Notes under the pieces: generated by a model | What the model saw: only the letters and a program-made list of their open reading frames with translations | The model's database searches: none | Told to the model about the DNA's origin: nothing | Shown: piece after piece, positions 24,474 to 34,746 of the stretch | How the letters are laid out: the number at the start of each line of letters is the position of its first letter | How positions within the stretch are numbered: the stretch's first letter is position 1 | IMG/VR virus record: IMGVR_UViG_3300022682_000066 | Coordinates: 1 to 64,000 of that record | Length of the DNA: 64,000 nucleotides | Strand: one strand, 5' to 3' | From: a virus | Program-made: the position numbers and the translations under genes

Positions 24474-27085
24474 ATATCGGGAATCTTGTTGCTCACCTGC
24501 GGTTAGACTCTAACGTGCTGCGGGCGGATCTGGCCCGAGCAGGGGCTTCTATGAAAGCCTTTGGTGCTCGTACCGATCGGATGCTCAACAACATGCAGAG
24601 TAGTATCATGTCCGTGCAGGGCGCCTTTGCCGCTCTCGGCATTGGCGTTGCTGTGCGGAGTGTTGTTAATGACTTCTCTGTGTTAGACAAGGGTTTGATT
24701 GGAATCCGTAAGACCACGAATATCACGGGACCGGCTCTCGAACAGTTGGGCAAAGATATTCAGAAAATTGGTCGTGAATTGCCGGTGCCTACGGCTGAGC
24801 TTTTAGAGATTGCTCAGGCTGCTGGACAGTTGGGTGTTCAGGGAGCGGATAATATTCTCAAATTCACCAATACAGTTGCGATGCTTGGTACCGCTTCTGA
24901 CTTGGCTGGTGCTGATGCAGCAATGACACTGGCACGACTGCTTGCCGTTACTGGGGAGTCAGCGGATCAAGTTGATGTTCTTGGTTCGGTTATCGTCGAA
25001 CTCGGTAACAATATGGCGGCAACTGAAAGTGAAATTGCTGAGGTTGGTACTGCGGTTGCACAGTCAACGGCAGCCTTCCAGGTATCTTCTGCGGAAGCCG
25101 TTGCGATGGGCGCCGCCATGCGATCGATGGGGATCCAATCTGAGATTGCTGGTACTGCGACTGGTCGGACACTTCGGATGATCGAGGATGCCATTGTGTC
25201 CGGTGGCGATAAGATGGAGAATCTTGTTGAGATCATGGGGATGGGGGCTGACGAAATTGCCCAGGCTTTTGAGGAACGTCCGATGGACGTTTTCCGTCAG
25301 TTCTTACGCGGTCTCAATGATATCGTGGTATCGGGCGGATCTGCGGCCAAGACGTTGGAAGTCTTTGGATTGCAGGACCAGCGACTGCTTCGTGTCCTGC
25401 CTACACTCGCTACGAATATCAATCAGGTCGATTTGGCGTTCAATCTTGCTTCTGAGGAGGTTAGTAAGAACACGGCACTCACAAAGGAAGCGATGGCCGC
25501 TTCTGAAAGTTTTGCTGGGCAGATGCAGATTATGGGTAACCGAATTGATGAAGTCGGTGCCAAGTTGGGAAAGACACTTGCTCCGGCACTTCTGACCGCC
25601 ACGGAGACTTTGATCAATTTCACGCATCACGGGTATCAGGCATTGCAGATGCTTGGTGAGATGATCGCCGGTAGGGTGGGGTTCTTTGATAAGGAAATGT
25701 GGAATGCTGATGCCGCAGATGCGTATCTTAACGATGAAGTCGCCCGTGCGAAGAAGTTGCTAGAAGAGTTGGAGAATAACAACATCGACGCGATGCGTGA
25801 CGGTATCTTCGACTTCAGGGCGATTAGTGTCGAGGATATTGAGGCACAGAAGAAGCAACTTCGAGACTTTATTCGAATGAATGAAGAGGCGGCGAGGGCT
25901 GCCAAAATCAACGAAAGTATTACGTCTTCTGCAGATGCAGTCGATTATCGTCCAGGCATGCCCGATCTTTCCAAAACCGGCGGTGGTGATGGTTCACCTC
26001 CCCCGCGTCCCGATCCGTTTGGTGGTCGTGATTTTGTCTTTGATGATGCCGAGTCTGAGGCTGCGAAGCAGAAGTCTCTGCTCGACCAACGGATGAATAT
26101 GTTACGGCAATGGGAAGATGCCGTTAATCGTTCGACTATGAACGAGGTTGATTACACTCGTTGGGCCGCTGATCAGGAGCTTGAGATTTTCAAGGAAAGC
26201 GAAGCCTGGTTGAATGCTTCGCAGACTGAGCGCGACAGCATTGTGGCGGCCCATGCCAAATACCGTGAGCAGGTTGTTCTCGATACTGAGGAGAATGTTG
26301 CTGAAGAGCGGAAGCGTCTCCTTGAGGATTTCAACGACGATTACATTCGCACAGTGGTCGGTCAGACGCAGGCCGAAATCATGGCGATCAATGAGCGGGC
26401 GGAAGAATTGCGGAAGGCAGCCCAGGGCAACGCCGAGGAGCTTATCAAAATTGCCGAGTGGCGTGAGTCTGAGATCACCCGTATCATGGAAGAGCACGAA
26501 GAGGACCGGCTCGAGAATTCCAAGCTCGCTGTGGACGGGATGAAGCGGGCGCTGCAAAGCTACGTTGAGGATGTGGAAGATCATGGTGCGATTATGGAAG
26601 CAGCGACGACCAAGGCTCTCAAGGGGATGAAGGATGCCCTTGTTGAGTTTGCTACCACTGGTAAGCTGGAGTTCAGTGATTTGGTGGATTCCGTTATTGC
26701 TGACATGACTCGAATGGCCGCCCAGCAAGTGACGGGTCAGCTTGCAGGAGGTTTTCTCGGTGGTATGGGCGGGGGAGGTCGTCGCGGAGGTGGTGGCGGG
26801 TTCCTCGGCGGCATCATGAATTTGTTCGGCTTCGTGCAGGGCGGCTCATTCCCAGTGAATGCTTCTACCAGCATGGGTACAGTGCCTGGTGTGGACAACC
26901 GACTGATCGCTTTCCGTGCTAGGGACGGTGAGGAAGTTTCCGTCACTCCACGGGGCGGGCAGAAGAGCGGTCAAGTCACGATGTATATCAATACACCGGA
27001 TGCGAACAGCTTCCGGCGTTCACAGAATCAGATTATGACGAAGGCAAGCCAGGCCTTGAGCCGGGCACAAGGGAGGAACGGGTAA
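24470..27085 (+). CDS. Tape measure protein
   Basis: 871 residues, the longest helical protein of the tail module. N-terminal TP901-type core (DKGLIGIRKTTNITGPALEQ ... AAGQLGVQGADNILKFTNTVAMLGTAS), Ala-rich helical stretches, a coiled middle (about 560-720), and a lambda H-like end (LKGMKDALVEFATTGKLEFSDLVDSV; Gly-rich GGMGGGGRRGGGGG; DNRLIAFRARDGEEVSVTPRG). Length predicts a tail of roughly 120-140 nm by the usual 1.5 angstrom per residue rule. Overlaps neighbours at both ends. Confidence 0.9.
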   Translation: MNIGNLVAHLRLDSNVLRADLARAGASMKAFGARTDRMLNNMQSSIMSVQGAFAALGIGVAVRSVVNDFSVLDKGLIGIRKTTNITGPALEQLGKDIQKIGRELPVPTAELLEIAQAAGQLGVQGADNILKFTNTVAMLGTASDLAGADAAMTLARLLAVTGESADQVDVLGSVIVELGNNMAATESEIAEVGTAVAQSTAAFQVSSAEAVAMGAAMRSMGIQSEIAGTATGRTLRMIEDAIVSGGDKMENLVEIMGMGADEIAQAFEERPMDVFRQFLRGLNDIVVSGGSAAKTLEVFGLQDQRLLRVLPTLATNINQVDLAFNLASEEVSKNTALTKEAMAASESFAGQMQIMGNRIDEVGAKLGKTLAPALLTATETLINFTHHGYQALQMLGEMIAGRVGFFDKEMWNADAADAYLNDEVARAKKLLEELENNNIDAMRDGIFDFRAISVEDIEAQKKQLRDFIRMNEEAARAAKINESITSSADAVDYRPGMPDLSKTGGGDGSPPPRPDPFGGRDFVFDDAESEAAKQKSLLDQRMNMLRQWEDAVNRSTMNEVDYTRWAADQELEIFKESEAWLNASQTERDSIVAAHAKYREQVVLDTEENVAEERKRLLEDFNDDYIRTVVGQTQAEIMAINERAEELRKAAQGNAEELIKIAEWRESEITRIMEEHEEDRLENSKLAVDGMKRALQSYVEDVEDHGAIMEAATTKALKGMKDALVEFATTGKLEFSDLVDSVIADMTRMAAQQVTGQLAGGFLGGMGGGGRRGGGGGFLGGIMNLFGFVQGGSFPVNASTSMGTVPGVDNRLIAFRARDGEEVSVTPRGGQKSGQVTMYINTPDANSFRRSQNQIMTKASQALSRAQGRNG

Positions 27086-27690
27086 TGGCAAGTTTCCACG
27101 AAGTGCGTCTCCCGGTGGATATTGAGGTTGGGGCAGTAGGAGGCCCGCAGTTCAATACGACCATCCTCGAGCTCTATTCTGGTTACGAGCAGCGCAATAT
27201 CAATTGGGAGAAGGTTCGCGGGCGTTGGGATCTTTCGTATGCAGTCCGCGGTATGGATGATATGGACGATCTGATAGCCTTTTTCTACGCAAGGCAGGGG
27301 AGGGCCTACGGATTCCGGTTCAAGGATTGGACAGACTACGAAATCGCCTCGATTCAGGCTATTGGGACTGGCGACGGGTCGACTACCGCGTTCCAAGCCT
27401 ACAAGCGATACAGTTCTGGCGGGCACTACTACGATCGCACCTTGTCCAAACTTGTGTCGGGGACCGTGACTGTTTACGAAGATGGTGTGCCGTCCGCTCC
27501 CCAGCCTACTGTTAATGTCAACACGGGAGTGATCACATTTGCCGCAGCACCAGCTCTCGGGGTGGTTGTCGGGCTTGTTTGTGAGTTTGATCTCCCGGTG
27601 CGGTTTGATATGGACCACTTGCAAGTCAGGGCGATCGGGATCGAACTTGAGTCCCTTCCACAAATCGACATCGTGGAGATTCGCGTATGA
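27085..27690 (+). CDS. Distal tail protein, DUF2460 (GTA gp12-like)
   Basis: 201 residues. RWDLSYAVRGMDDMDDLIAFF, ARQGRAYGFRFKDWTDYE, GDGSTTAFQAYKRYSSGG and ALGVVVGLVCEFDLPVRFD are the conserved blocks of DUF2460. It forms the ring joining tail tube to the tip hub. One-base overlap with the tape measure gene. Confidence 0.92.
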   Translation: MASFHEVRLPVDIEVGAVGGPQFNTTILELYSGYEQRNINWEKVRGRWDLSYAVRGMDDMDDLIAFFYARQGRAYGFRFKDWTDYEIASIQAIGTGDGSTTAFQAYKRYSSGGHYYDRTLSKLVSGTVTVYEDGVPSAPQPTVNVNTGVITFAAAPALGVVVGLVCEFDLPVRFDMDHLQVRAIGIELESLPQIDIVEIRV

Positions 27691-29300
27691 AGACGATAGA
27701 CTCTGCACTTCAATCGCATCTTGAAGAAGAAGTTACCACGCTTGCGACCTGCTGGCATATCACTCGGCAGGATGGTGTCGAGTTTTTCTTCACGGATCAT
27801 GATGTGGATTTGACTGTAGACGGTGACGACTACATCAGCGCCTACAGCTACAATCGAACCGCGATTGCGAATGATTCAAGTCTTGCAGTAGACAATCTCG
27901 ATCTTGTCGGTATTCTGGAATCCTCGGAGATTAGTGCCACCGAAATCCGGGCGGGGTTGTTCGATTATGCAGAGGTCGAAATCTTCCTTGTCAATTGGGC
28001 CGATCTTTCGCAGGGCATCCTGAAGATGCGGAAGGGGTATCTCGGTGAGGCGGTGCTGACTGAGACAGGCTTTTTCAAGGCTGAGCTTCGTGGTCTCACA
28101 CAGGTTTTGTCGCAACGCATCGTAGAGCTGTACTCGCCTTCTTGCCGTGCTGATCTCGGCGATGACCGTTGCGGTTTTGATCTTGAGGCTTCGGGGGTCT
28201 GGACTGCGGATACCGTGTATGCACTCGGCGCGACAGTCTACCCGACAGAGGATTCGCGAGACACGCCGTTCGTGCCTGAGTTTGTTGCCCTCACAAACCC
28301 TGGGGCGGAAACGAACGATTTCACAGGCTGGACCACTACAGGCTCTCCCACTACTCGTTCGGCGTGGGCCGGGCTGCTCCCGTTCTTAGGCGACTACTTT
28401 TTCTCGGGTAATGCGGCCAGCGGGTCGATGTATCAAGATGTGACAATTCCGGTGGATAGTACGTCGAGCAGTTCGTCTTCAAGCACAAGCTCGTCTACCA
28501 GTAGCAGTACCACAACGACTGCCGCTCCCGATCTTGAGAAGGCGACATTTGGTGCAATGCTCGCCCAGCCAGAGCTTTCAGGTGGGGACACCATCCGGAT
28601 GACACTTTATGCTCTCGACGCTTTGAATGCGGTGCTAGATTCCGAGACAACTGGGGACCTGACGATGGGTGCCGCTGACACCTGGGAGCGGCACGAAGTA
28701 GAGCTTGATCTCCCGGTTGATGCTGTGAAGGTGCGTTGTGAGGTATCCTGGGTCAAGGGGAGCACCGCGTTCGCGTATGCTGCTATTGATGCCGCTTACT
28801 TGTTCATCGGGGATACCGAAACTGTGGACAAGGGCGATTTGCTGTTTGAGTGTACGACAGCGGGGACCAGCGACAGTGCGGAGCCTACGTGGCCGGGGGT
28901 TGCTGGGGGCACTGTAACGGATAACACCGTTGTCTGGACTGCCCGAGATCAGAAGACGGCATTCTCGTCCGTCGCCACGTACATTGATCGAAAGACATTC
29001 ATCGGGGTCAATCTTTCGACGACGGACGATTTCTACAACGGTGGGTTGATTACCTGGATCACCGGAGACAATGCCGGCCGGTCGATGGAAGTGAAAGATT
29101 TCGATGGAGGCAACGGGCAGATCACACTTCATCTTCCACTTCCTTATGCGGCTCAAGCTGGAGACGTTTTCAAAATCTATCCGGGTTGTGATAAGCGTCT
29201 TGAAACGTGCCGGGATACGTTCGACAATATCCTCAATTTCAGGGGAGAGCCGTTCATCCCAGGTACAGACGAGTATTTGAGGTATCCCGATGCCAAGTAG
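27687..29300 (+). CDS. Tail tip hub, DUF2163/BR0599 (lambda gpL/GTA gp13-like), with large insertion
   Basis: 537 residues, about 240 longer than GTA gp13. Residues 1-170: DUF2163 (LATCWHITRQDG, FFFTDHDVDL, RAGLFDYAEVEIFLVNW). Residues about 435-537: BR0599 end (IYPGCDKRLETCRDTFDNIL then NFRGEPFIPG). C153-x8-C162 and C501-x6-C508 have the spacing of the four cysteines that hold an iron-sulfur cluster in lambda gpL. Between the pairs sits an insertion of about 260 residues: a beta-rich part with a Ser/Thr tract at 258-278 and a lectin-like jelly-roll pattern (GATFGAMLAQPEL... DTWERHEVELDLP). Confidence 0.88.
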   Translation: MKTIDSALQSHLEEEVTTLATCWHITRQDGVEFFFTDHDVDLTVDGDDYISAYSYNRTAIANDSSLAVDNLDLVGILESSEISATEIRAGLFDYAEVEIFLVNWADLSQGILKMRKGYLGEAVLTETGFFKAELRGLTQVLSQRIVELYSPSCRADLGDDRCGFDLEASGVWTADTVYALGATVYPTEDSRDTPFVPEFVALTNPGAETNDFTGWTTTGSPTTRSAWAGLLPFLGDYFFSGNAASGSMYQDVTIPVDSTSSSSSSSTSSSTSSSTTTTAAPDLEKATFGAMLAQPELSGGDTIRMTLYALDALNAVLDSETTGDLTMGAADTWERHEVELDLPVDAVKVRCEVSWVKGSTAFAYAAIDAAYLFIGDTETVDKGDLLFECTTAGTSDSAEPTWPGVAGGTVTDNTVVWTARDQKTAFSSVATYIDRKTFIGVNLSTTDDFYNGGLITWITGDNAGRSMEVKDFDGGNGQITLHLPLPYAAQAGDVFKIYPGCDKRLETCRDTFDNILNFRGEPFIPGTDEYLRYPDAK

Positions 29301-29715
29301 AAGTGATATTGTCGAAGCTGCTCGCATGTATCTCGATTGTCCTTGGCGTCATCAGGGGCGGTCGGAACAAGGAATTGATTGCGCTGGCGTGATTGTGTGC
29401 GCCTTGCGTGACGTCGGTTTGCCTGCTCCGGATCGGACCGACTATCAACGCCGCACCGCTGGGACGAGATTCATCAAGCATTTCGAAAAGCACGGTATCA
29501 GAATTTCGGTTGGGGAGATGCGTCCTGGAGATGTCGCGGTTTTTCGCGAGCCTGCATTTCCTTGCCATACCGCGTTGGTTAGCGAAAAGAACGGGCAACG
29601 CCATATGATTCACGGTCATCTTCGGCGGCGCAAGGTCGTTGAGGAACTGTTTGATGGATATTGGGAGCAATACTTGATCGCCGTGTTTCGTGTTCCGGGT
29701 CTTGAGGAGGACTAA
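29290..29715 (+). CDS. NlpC/P60 tail peptidase (GTA gp14-like)
   Basis: 141 residues. GIDCAGVIVCALRDVGLPAP carries the catalytic C31, and FPCHTALVSEKNG the catalytic H93; GDVAVF lies between them. The family cleaves peptidoglycan peptides and sits at the tail tip, opening the wall at infection. Overlaps the hub gene by 11 bases and the next start by one. Confidence 0.9.
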   Translation: MPSRSDIVEAARMYLDCPWRHQGRSEQGIDCAGVIVCALRDVGLPAPDRTDYQRRTAGTRFIKHFEKHGIRISVGEMRPGDVAVFREPAFPCHTALVSEKNGQRHMIHGHLRRRKVVEELFDGYWEQYLIAVFRVPGLEED

Positions 29716-32700
29716 TGGCTACTCTAGCAATCGCAGGGGCAGGCGCTCTCGGAAGTAGTGCTCTCGGGTTGGGTGCCGGGATCGGTTGGCTCGCCGGAAC
29801 CCTGATTGGGAACCTGCTCTTTCCTGCACCTTCGCAAGAGATCGTACAGCAAGGACCACGTCTTGGAGACCTTACGGTTTCTTCCTCTGCATTTGGCGCT
29901 CCAATTCCGATTCCGTATGGTACGGTTCGTGTGGCTGGTAACATGATCTGGAGTGAGGGGATCAAGGAGACCAAGCACAGCACCAGTACCAGTAGCGGCG
30001 GGGGCAAGGGCGGCGGCGGGGGCGGGGTCACGCAAACCTCAATTACATACACCTACTCTTGTTCGTTTGCGATGGCATTCGGCCAGGGTGAGGCTGACGA
30101 TGTGCTTCGTATTTGGGCGGACGGCAAGCTGCTTTACGATAAGACCGGTACGGGGCAGGTGGCTTCCCAGGAAGTGCGGTATCGGTTCTACCCTGGTAGT
30201 GAAACGCAGCTCGCTTCAAGTGTGATTGCCGCAGACAAGGGGGAGGATAATACCCCGGCGTTCAGGGGATTGTGCTACATCGTTTTTGAGGATCTCCAGC
30301 TTGCAAACTTTGGTAATCGGATTCCCAACATGACGGCGGAAATCACATTCGAGAAGACGCCGAGTTGCCCGGAGTTGGAATTCACTTTTACTTCTGGTGA
30401 GCCGGCTGGGTACGACATTTACTCTCTTATGGTGGATTCCCAGCGCGGGCGTGCCTACATTTCTGATAGTTCTGGGGATGACGATCATACCGGTTTCCGT
30501 GCTTTTGACTGGTGGAGTGGGCAGGAGATTCTCAAGGTTACCGCTGCTGATGCATTGAGCGCGGAAAGCATCGCAGATGGTGGGTTGTCTTGGCGGCTCG
30601 TTGGTATTGATTCTAACGGTGATCTCTATACCACGGTCGGTGCAACCAACCAGCGCCCACTCGTTAAAATCGATGGGAATAGTCTGCGTGAGACCGCCCG
30701 ATTCGGATCTACTGGTAGCGGGGTTTCTAACACGGATGATGCTCTTGTTGCAACCAAGGGCGTTTGCGAACTTCAAGTTATGAATATCACTGGGTTGGAG
30801 CGATTTCTCGTTGTAACGAGCTTTTTCAATGATGTTGCTGTTCTGACTGAAGGGATGGGGCATCTCGACAACTTTGAACTCGACGAAGCCACAACCGGTG
30901 GCGGTTGCATGGGGGACTTGGGTGAGGCGTGGGTTACCGGGTACAATTTGAACGGTACTCAGGTCGGGCTTTACAAGGTTACTGGAGAGCCCGGTATGAC
31001 CCTTTTCGGCGGAGTTGCCGTCGGGGTTGATATTGAGAAGATCGCCACCATTACACCTGCAAGCATCGGGGCTTCCGGTAAGATTCTGACCACGGGTCCC
31101 ATCTACGACGAGTCGGATGGCGGTGTCATCCTTTTCATTCACTCGGACGAGGCCAAGGCGTTTGTTGTCAAATACGTCGGGGACAGTCAGCTTTGGCTCA
31201 CAGAGCTCCCGGTTGGTACCCAAATTTACAGTCCTGTCCCGGCAACTGATCTTCGTTTTGGTGTTTACGCCTTTCTTGCCGGGAGCGTCTCTTATTTGAT
31301 CACTACCCGCGATGGGGAGTATACTACCGAAACCTGCTGGATCACCGGGGGCGGGGTCGGCTCGCAGTTCTTTTCTGCACTGGATAATACGATTACGAAG
31401 CTGGATAGCAATGGTCTGCGAAAGCACTATATCGGGCGCGGCAGCGGTAACGGTATCACGTTGTCCGATATCGTCGATGATATCTGCGACATTGCCGGGT
31501 TGGAATCCGGCGATTACAACACCGCAGCGTTGACCGACGAGGTTCGCGGTTATGTCATCCCACGTCAAACGGAAGCCCGTCGGGCTATTGAGCCGCTTGC
31601 AACGGCATTCCTCTTTGATGGCGTGGAGTCCGATTACGTTCTGAAGTTCGTCAAGCGAGGCGGATCAAGTATTGATGATCTCGACGAGGACGACCTGGTC
31701 GGTACTGGGGATAGCGGCAACCCGTGGGAAGAGTCCCGGACGCAGGAGGTCGAACTCCCCGAGCAGGTCAACGTCAACTTCATGGATGTAGATGCTGATT
31801 ACGAGCAGGGGACGCAGTTCGCCAAGCGTATTACAAATCCTCGCCCAACGATGTACTCGAAGAATGAGGTAACCACGGAATTGCCGATTGTTTTCAACGG
31901 GGACGAGGCAATTCAATTGGCAGAGACGTTGCTCTATAATGCCTGGCTTGAGCGTAGTCGCTACGCTTTCGCTCTTCCCTGGGAGTTCTTGAAGTTCGAC
32001 CCGACGGATATCTTCACCATGACGATTGATGATACAACGTACACGGTGCGGATTACCGCGGTGGATGTGGGCGTTGATTTCTTGATGGAGCTCGAAGGGC
32101 TTTCGGAGGATGCCGCACTCTATACTTCGACACTCGTAGCGGATTCCAATTATGGTTTTGAAAGTCAGCAGATCGTCGGATTGGGACCCACGCGCCTCTT
32201 CCTGCTCAATATCCCGCTTTTGCGCGACTACGATGATCTGGGAGGTGCCCGTTCGCGAATCTACTTCGCGATGGGTTCTTACATGCCTGCTGATAACCCC
32301 TGGCCGGGTGCAACACTTTATCAAAGTTCTGATTTGGAGATGTGGGATCGGTTGGTTCAGGGACCGGATGATATTGCCTGGGGTACAGTGGTGTCGGTGC
32401 TTGATGAACCCGACAGTTTATGGCGTACGGACGAGGATAGCGAAATCAAGGTCTACATGGCTCAGGGAGCAGACGCCCTTGAGAGTATTACTCAACTTCA
32501 GTTGGTAAACAATACCAACGCTGCCTTAGTCGGGGACGAGTTAGTCTGTTTCCGTGATGTGGCACAGAACGCCGATGGATCGTATTCCCTCACCGGTTTG
32601 CTACGTGGGCGTCGCGGGACGGATGTCGAGGCTGCGAGTCATGCAGTAGGGGAGATCTTTATCCTCTTGACAACGGCAACCGTGGAGTCCTTTGCGCTGG

Positions 32701-34007
32701 CCCTTGCTGACGTGAATACTGCGCTCTACTACAAGTCGCCAACCCATGGTACCTTGTTTGAGGAAGCTGCTTACGAATCATTCATTGGGACCGGCGAAGA
32801 CCTGAAACCTTATGCACCTGTTCAGCTGGATGCCAATTACGATGGAGACAATATCGACATCACGTGGGTGCGGCGGACCAGGGTTGCTGGTGAGTTGCGC
32901 GACGGATCGGGCACCGTTCCCATTGGTGAAGATAGCGAATCCTACGAAGTGGATATCTACGATTCAGCAGGTACCACAATCGTACGAACCCTGACTAGCA
33001 ATTCTCCTGAAGTCACTTACACAGCGGCTCAGCAATATGAGGATGGCTGGACTGGGGGCACCCTGAAATTCACAGTGTACCAGATTTCAGCAGCGATCGG
33101 GCGCGGTTTTGGTCGCACCGAGACAGTGGATATGGGTGCTACGTGGCCGGGTAGCAGCACTACGACCTCTCAGAGCACGAGTTCCACTACATCAGGTAGC
33201 ACGAGTTCCACTACGTCAACTCTGAGTCAAAGCACGTCCACTACCACTACGGGTTCAACGACGACCACAACAAGTGCAGTCCCAGAGATCAACTATAAGG
33301 GGGCTGGTACTGATGTGCAGGGGCAGGGTCTCACTGAAATTGACGTATCTTTTTACGGTTTGACCGCAGTTGGTGATCTGTGTCTTGCATTTATTACGCA
33401 CCGCGATACGTTGACGTATCCGCCGGGTTGGGAACCGGTGATGCAAAAGAAGACGTCTACTGGTCAGGGGGCAATTGATCAGTGGATCACAGTGCTTCGC
33501 AAGACGTACGAATCGGATGATGGTTCGCAAGCCAAGTTCAAGCAGGCGTCCGCTCTTGTTATGTGCGGCGTGATTGTTACACTTGAAGTCACAGAAGATG
33601 GCGTTCCGTTCATTGCCGATAAGGCTCGAGGGACTTATTCAGCCGGGGCGACGAACCCTGGGTTGCACCCCGCCGCAGGCGCGCAGGGTACTACATCTGG
33701 GCAGATTGTGCTCGCGGCGTCCTCTTGTGTGTACTCGGCTATTCTCCCCGGCACGACTACTTGGTCGCCGCCTTCAGGTATGACGCTGATTACGACAGCA
33801 ACCCAGCAGGCAAACCGGATGGCAGTCGCATACGATGACGCCCCCACGGGCGCCCCGCTTTCGGGCAACTTCTCTCACGGAACCAGTACTCACGACGGTG
33901 CAGAAATTGCACTGGTTGTCGGGGTGGCTGACTCAGGCGATACAGGCACTTCAACTTCGACCACGGTGTCGGGGGCCTTGGAGTCCACGACCACGACAAC
34001 GACCTAA
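29715..34007 (+). CDS. Large tail tip/receptor protein (GTA gp15/lambda J-like)
   Basis: 1430 residues. The N-terminus has a hydrophobic Gly/Ala segment, then SAFGAPIPIPYGTVRVAGNMIW and a Gly tract (GGGKGGGGGG), and TYTYSCSFAMAFGQGEADDVLRIWADGK, all typical of gp15-type proteins. A non-family insertion (about 220-530, beta-propeller-like, SLMVDSQRGRAYISDSSGDD) follows. Later blocks (DGSYSLTGLLRGRRGTDVEA) are standard. A Ser/Thr linker at about 1145-1190 leads to a C-terminal beta module and a second Thr/Ser tail (ESTTTTTT). Forms the baseplate cone and carries receptor-binding parts. Confidence 0.87.
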   Translation: MATLAIAGAGALGSSALGLGAGIGWLAGTLIGNLLFPAPSQEIVQQGPRLGDLTVSSSAFGAPIPIPYGTVRVAGNMIWSEGIKETKHSTSTSSGGGKGGGGGGVTQTSITYTYSCSFAMAFGQGEADDVLRIWADGKLLYDKTGTGQVASQEVRYRFYPGSETQLASSVIAADKGEDNTPAFRGLCYIVFEDLQLANFGNRIPNMTAEITFEKTPSCPELEFTFTSGEPAGYDIYSLMVDSQRGRAYISDSSGDDDHTGFRAFDWWSGQEILKVTAADALSAESIADGGLSWRLVGIDSNGDLYTTVGATNQRPLVKIDGNSLRETARFGSTGSGVSNTDDALVATKGVCELQVMNITGLERFLVVTSFFNDVAVLTEGMGHLDNFELDEATTGGGCMGDLGEAWVTGYNLNGTQVGLYKVTGEPGMTLFGGVAVGVDIEKIATITPASIGASGKILTTGPIYDESDGGVILFIHSDEAKAFVVKYVGDSQLWLTELPVGTQIYSPVPATDLRFGVYAFLAGSVSYLITTRDGEYTTETCWITGGGVGSQFFSALDNTITKLDSNGLRKHYIGRGSGNGITLSDIVDDICDIAGLESGDYNTAALTDEVRGYVIPRQTEARRAIEPLATAFLFDGVESDYVLKFVKRGGSSIDDLDEDDLVGTGDSGNPWEESRTQEVELPEQVNVNFMDVDADYEQGTQFAKRITNPRPTMYSKNEVTTELPIVFNGDEAIQLAETLLYNAWLERSRYAFALPWEFLKFDPTDIFTMTIDDTTYTVRITAVDVGVDFLMELEGLSEDAALYTSTLVADSNYGFESQQIVGLGPTRLFLLNIPLLRDYDDLGGARSRIYFAMGSYMPADNPWPGATLYQSSDLEMWDRLVQGPDDIAWGTVVSVLDEPDSLWRTDEDSEIKVYMAQGADALESITQLQLVNNTNAALVGDELVCFRDVAQNADGSYSLTGLLRGRRGTDVEAASHAVGEIFILLTTATVESFALALADVNTALYYKSPTHGTLFEEAAYESFIGTGEDLKPYAPVQLDANYDGDNIDITWVRRTRVAGELRDGSGTVPIGEDSESYEVDIYDSAGTTIVRTLTSNSPEVTYTAAQQYEDGWTGGTLKFTVYQISAAIGRGFGRTETVDMGATWPGSSTTTSQSTSSTTSGSTSSTTSTLSQSTSTTTTGSTTTTTSAVPEINYKGAGTDVQGQGLTEIDVSFYGLTAVGDLCLAFITHRDTLTYPPGWEPVMQKKTSTGQGAIDQWITVLRKTYESDDGSQAKFKQASALVMCGVIVTLEVTEDGVPFIADKARGTYSAGATNPGLHPAAGAQGTTSGQIVLAASSCVYSAILPGTTTWSPPSGMTLITTATQQANRMAVAYDDAPTGAPLSGNFSHGTSTHDGAEIALVVGVADSGDTGTSTSTTVSGALESTTTTTT
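33150..33282 (+). repeat. Ser/Thr-coding low-complexity tract
   Basis: About 44 codons made almost only of Ser and Thr (AGC, TCC, ACT, ACG, ACC) with a few Gly and Gln, containing repeated units such as AGCACGAGTTCCACTAC. It links the tail tip protein to its C-terminal module. Similar tracts lie at about 28455-28526, 36382-36441 and at several gene ends. Confidence 0.8.
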
Positions 34008-34021
34008 GGAGGTTAGATGCA

Positions 34022-34738
34022 ATGGCGACCACAAATCTGAATATCACTGAAGTCGCTGCTTCCCAGAATAACAAGGAAGTGACGATCAACGATGCACTCG
34101 AAGCGTTGGACCAGGGGACCCAGGGGTCCAAGGCCCAAACCATTACCGGTGCCACTTCTCTTTCTGCAGCGGATTTCACCGGGTACTTCGCTCAAATTCT
34201 CGGCGGTTCCCCTGCAGCGGCCTTCACATTGAACGTCCCCGCCACGAAGCGGTTGTTCCTGATTGCTAACAACACGGGGCAAACCGCAACCGTTCAAGTG
34301 ACGGGTGGTGGAGGAGATAGCGTTACCGTCGCCAATGGTGCTATCAAGTTGCTTTACTGCGACGGGGCAGACATTGATGAAGCCGGGGGCGGGGGAAGTG
34401 CCGAAACAACTGTGAGTAACAAAACGGACAATTACACCGTCACTGCCGGCGATCTCGGCGCCCTCCTTTTCATGGACAAGGCCACAGCAAATACGGTTTC
34501 ACTGCCTGATGATGCAACGGAAGACCTTGCTATCGGGTTTACGGTTAATGTTGCTCAGAAGGGAGTGGGTGCCACTTCATTTGCGGCTCTCGGGGTGGGC
34601 ACGATCCTTACTCCGGATACCTCCATTTTGCGCGGGCAGTATTCTATCGCTGGCGCGGTCAAGGTGGCGGCGAATACGTGGTTGCTGTTTGGTGATCTCA
34701 CCTCCTCTGCATCCAGCACGAGCACCACAACGTCTTAG
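34022..34738 (+). CDS. Virion fibre/decoration-like protein
   Basis: 238 residues behind AAGGAGG. MATTNLNITEVAASQNNKEV followed by TINDALEALDQ is a start commonly seen in phage fibre-like proteins. Then come two beta-rich repeats (AAFTLNVPATKRLFLIANNTG; NTVSLPDDATEDLAIGFTVNV). Ends SSASSTSTTTS, again a Thr/Ser tail. Probably a tail fibre or tip component; function not proven. Confidence 0.68.
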   Translation: MATTNLNITEVAASQNNKEVTINDALEALDQGTQGSKAQTITGATSLSAADFTGYFAQILGGSPAAAFTLNVPATKRLFLIANNTGQTATVQVTGGGGDSVTVANGAIKLLYCDGADIDEAGGGGSAETTVSNKTDNYTVTAGDLGALLFMDKATANTVSLPDDATEDLAIGFTVNVAQKGVGATSFAALGVGTILTPDTSILRGQYSIAGAVKVAANTWLLFGDLTSSASSTSTTTS

Positions 34739-34746
34739 GAGAAGCC

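Noticed and set aside
28455-28526. Ser/Thr triplet tract as a possible CRISPR or satellite array
   Set aside because: In-frame coding repeat without spacers; explained as a protein linker.
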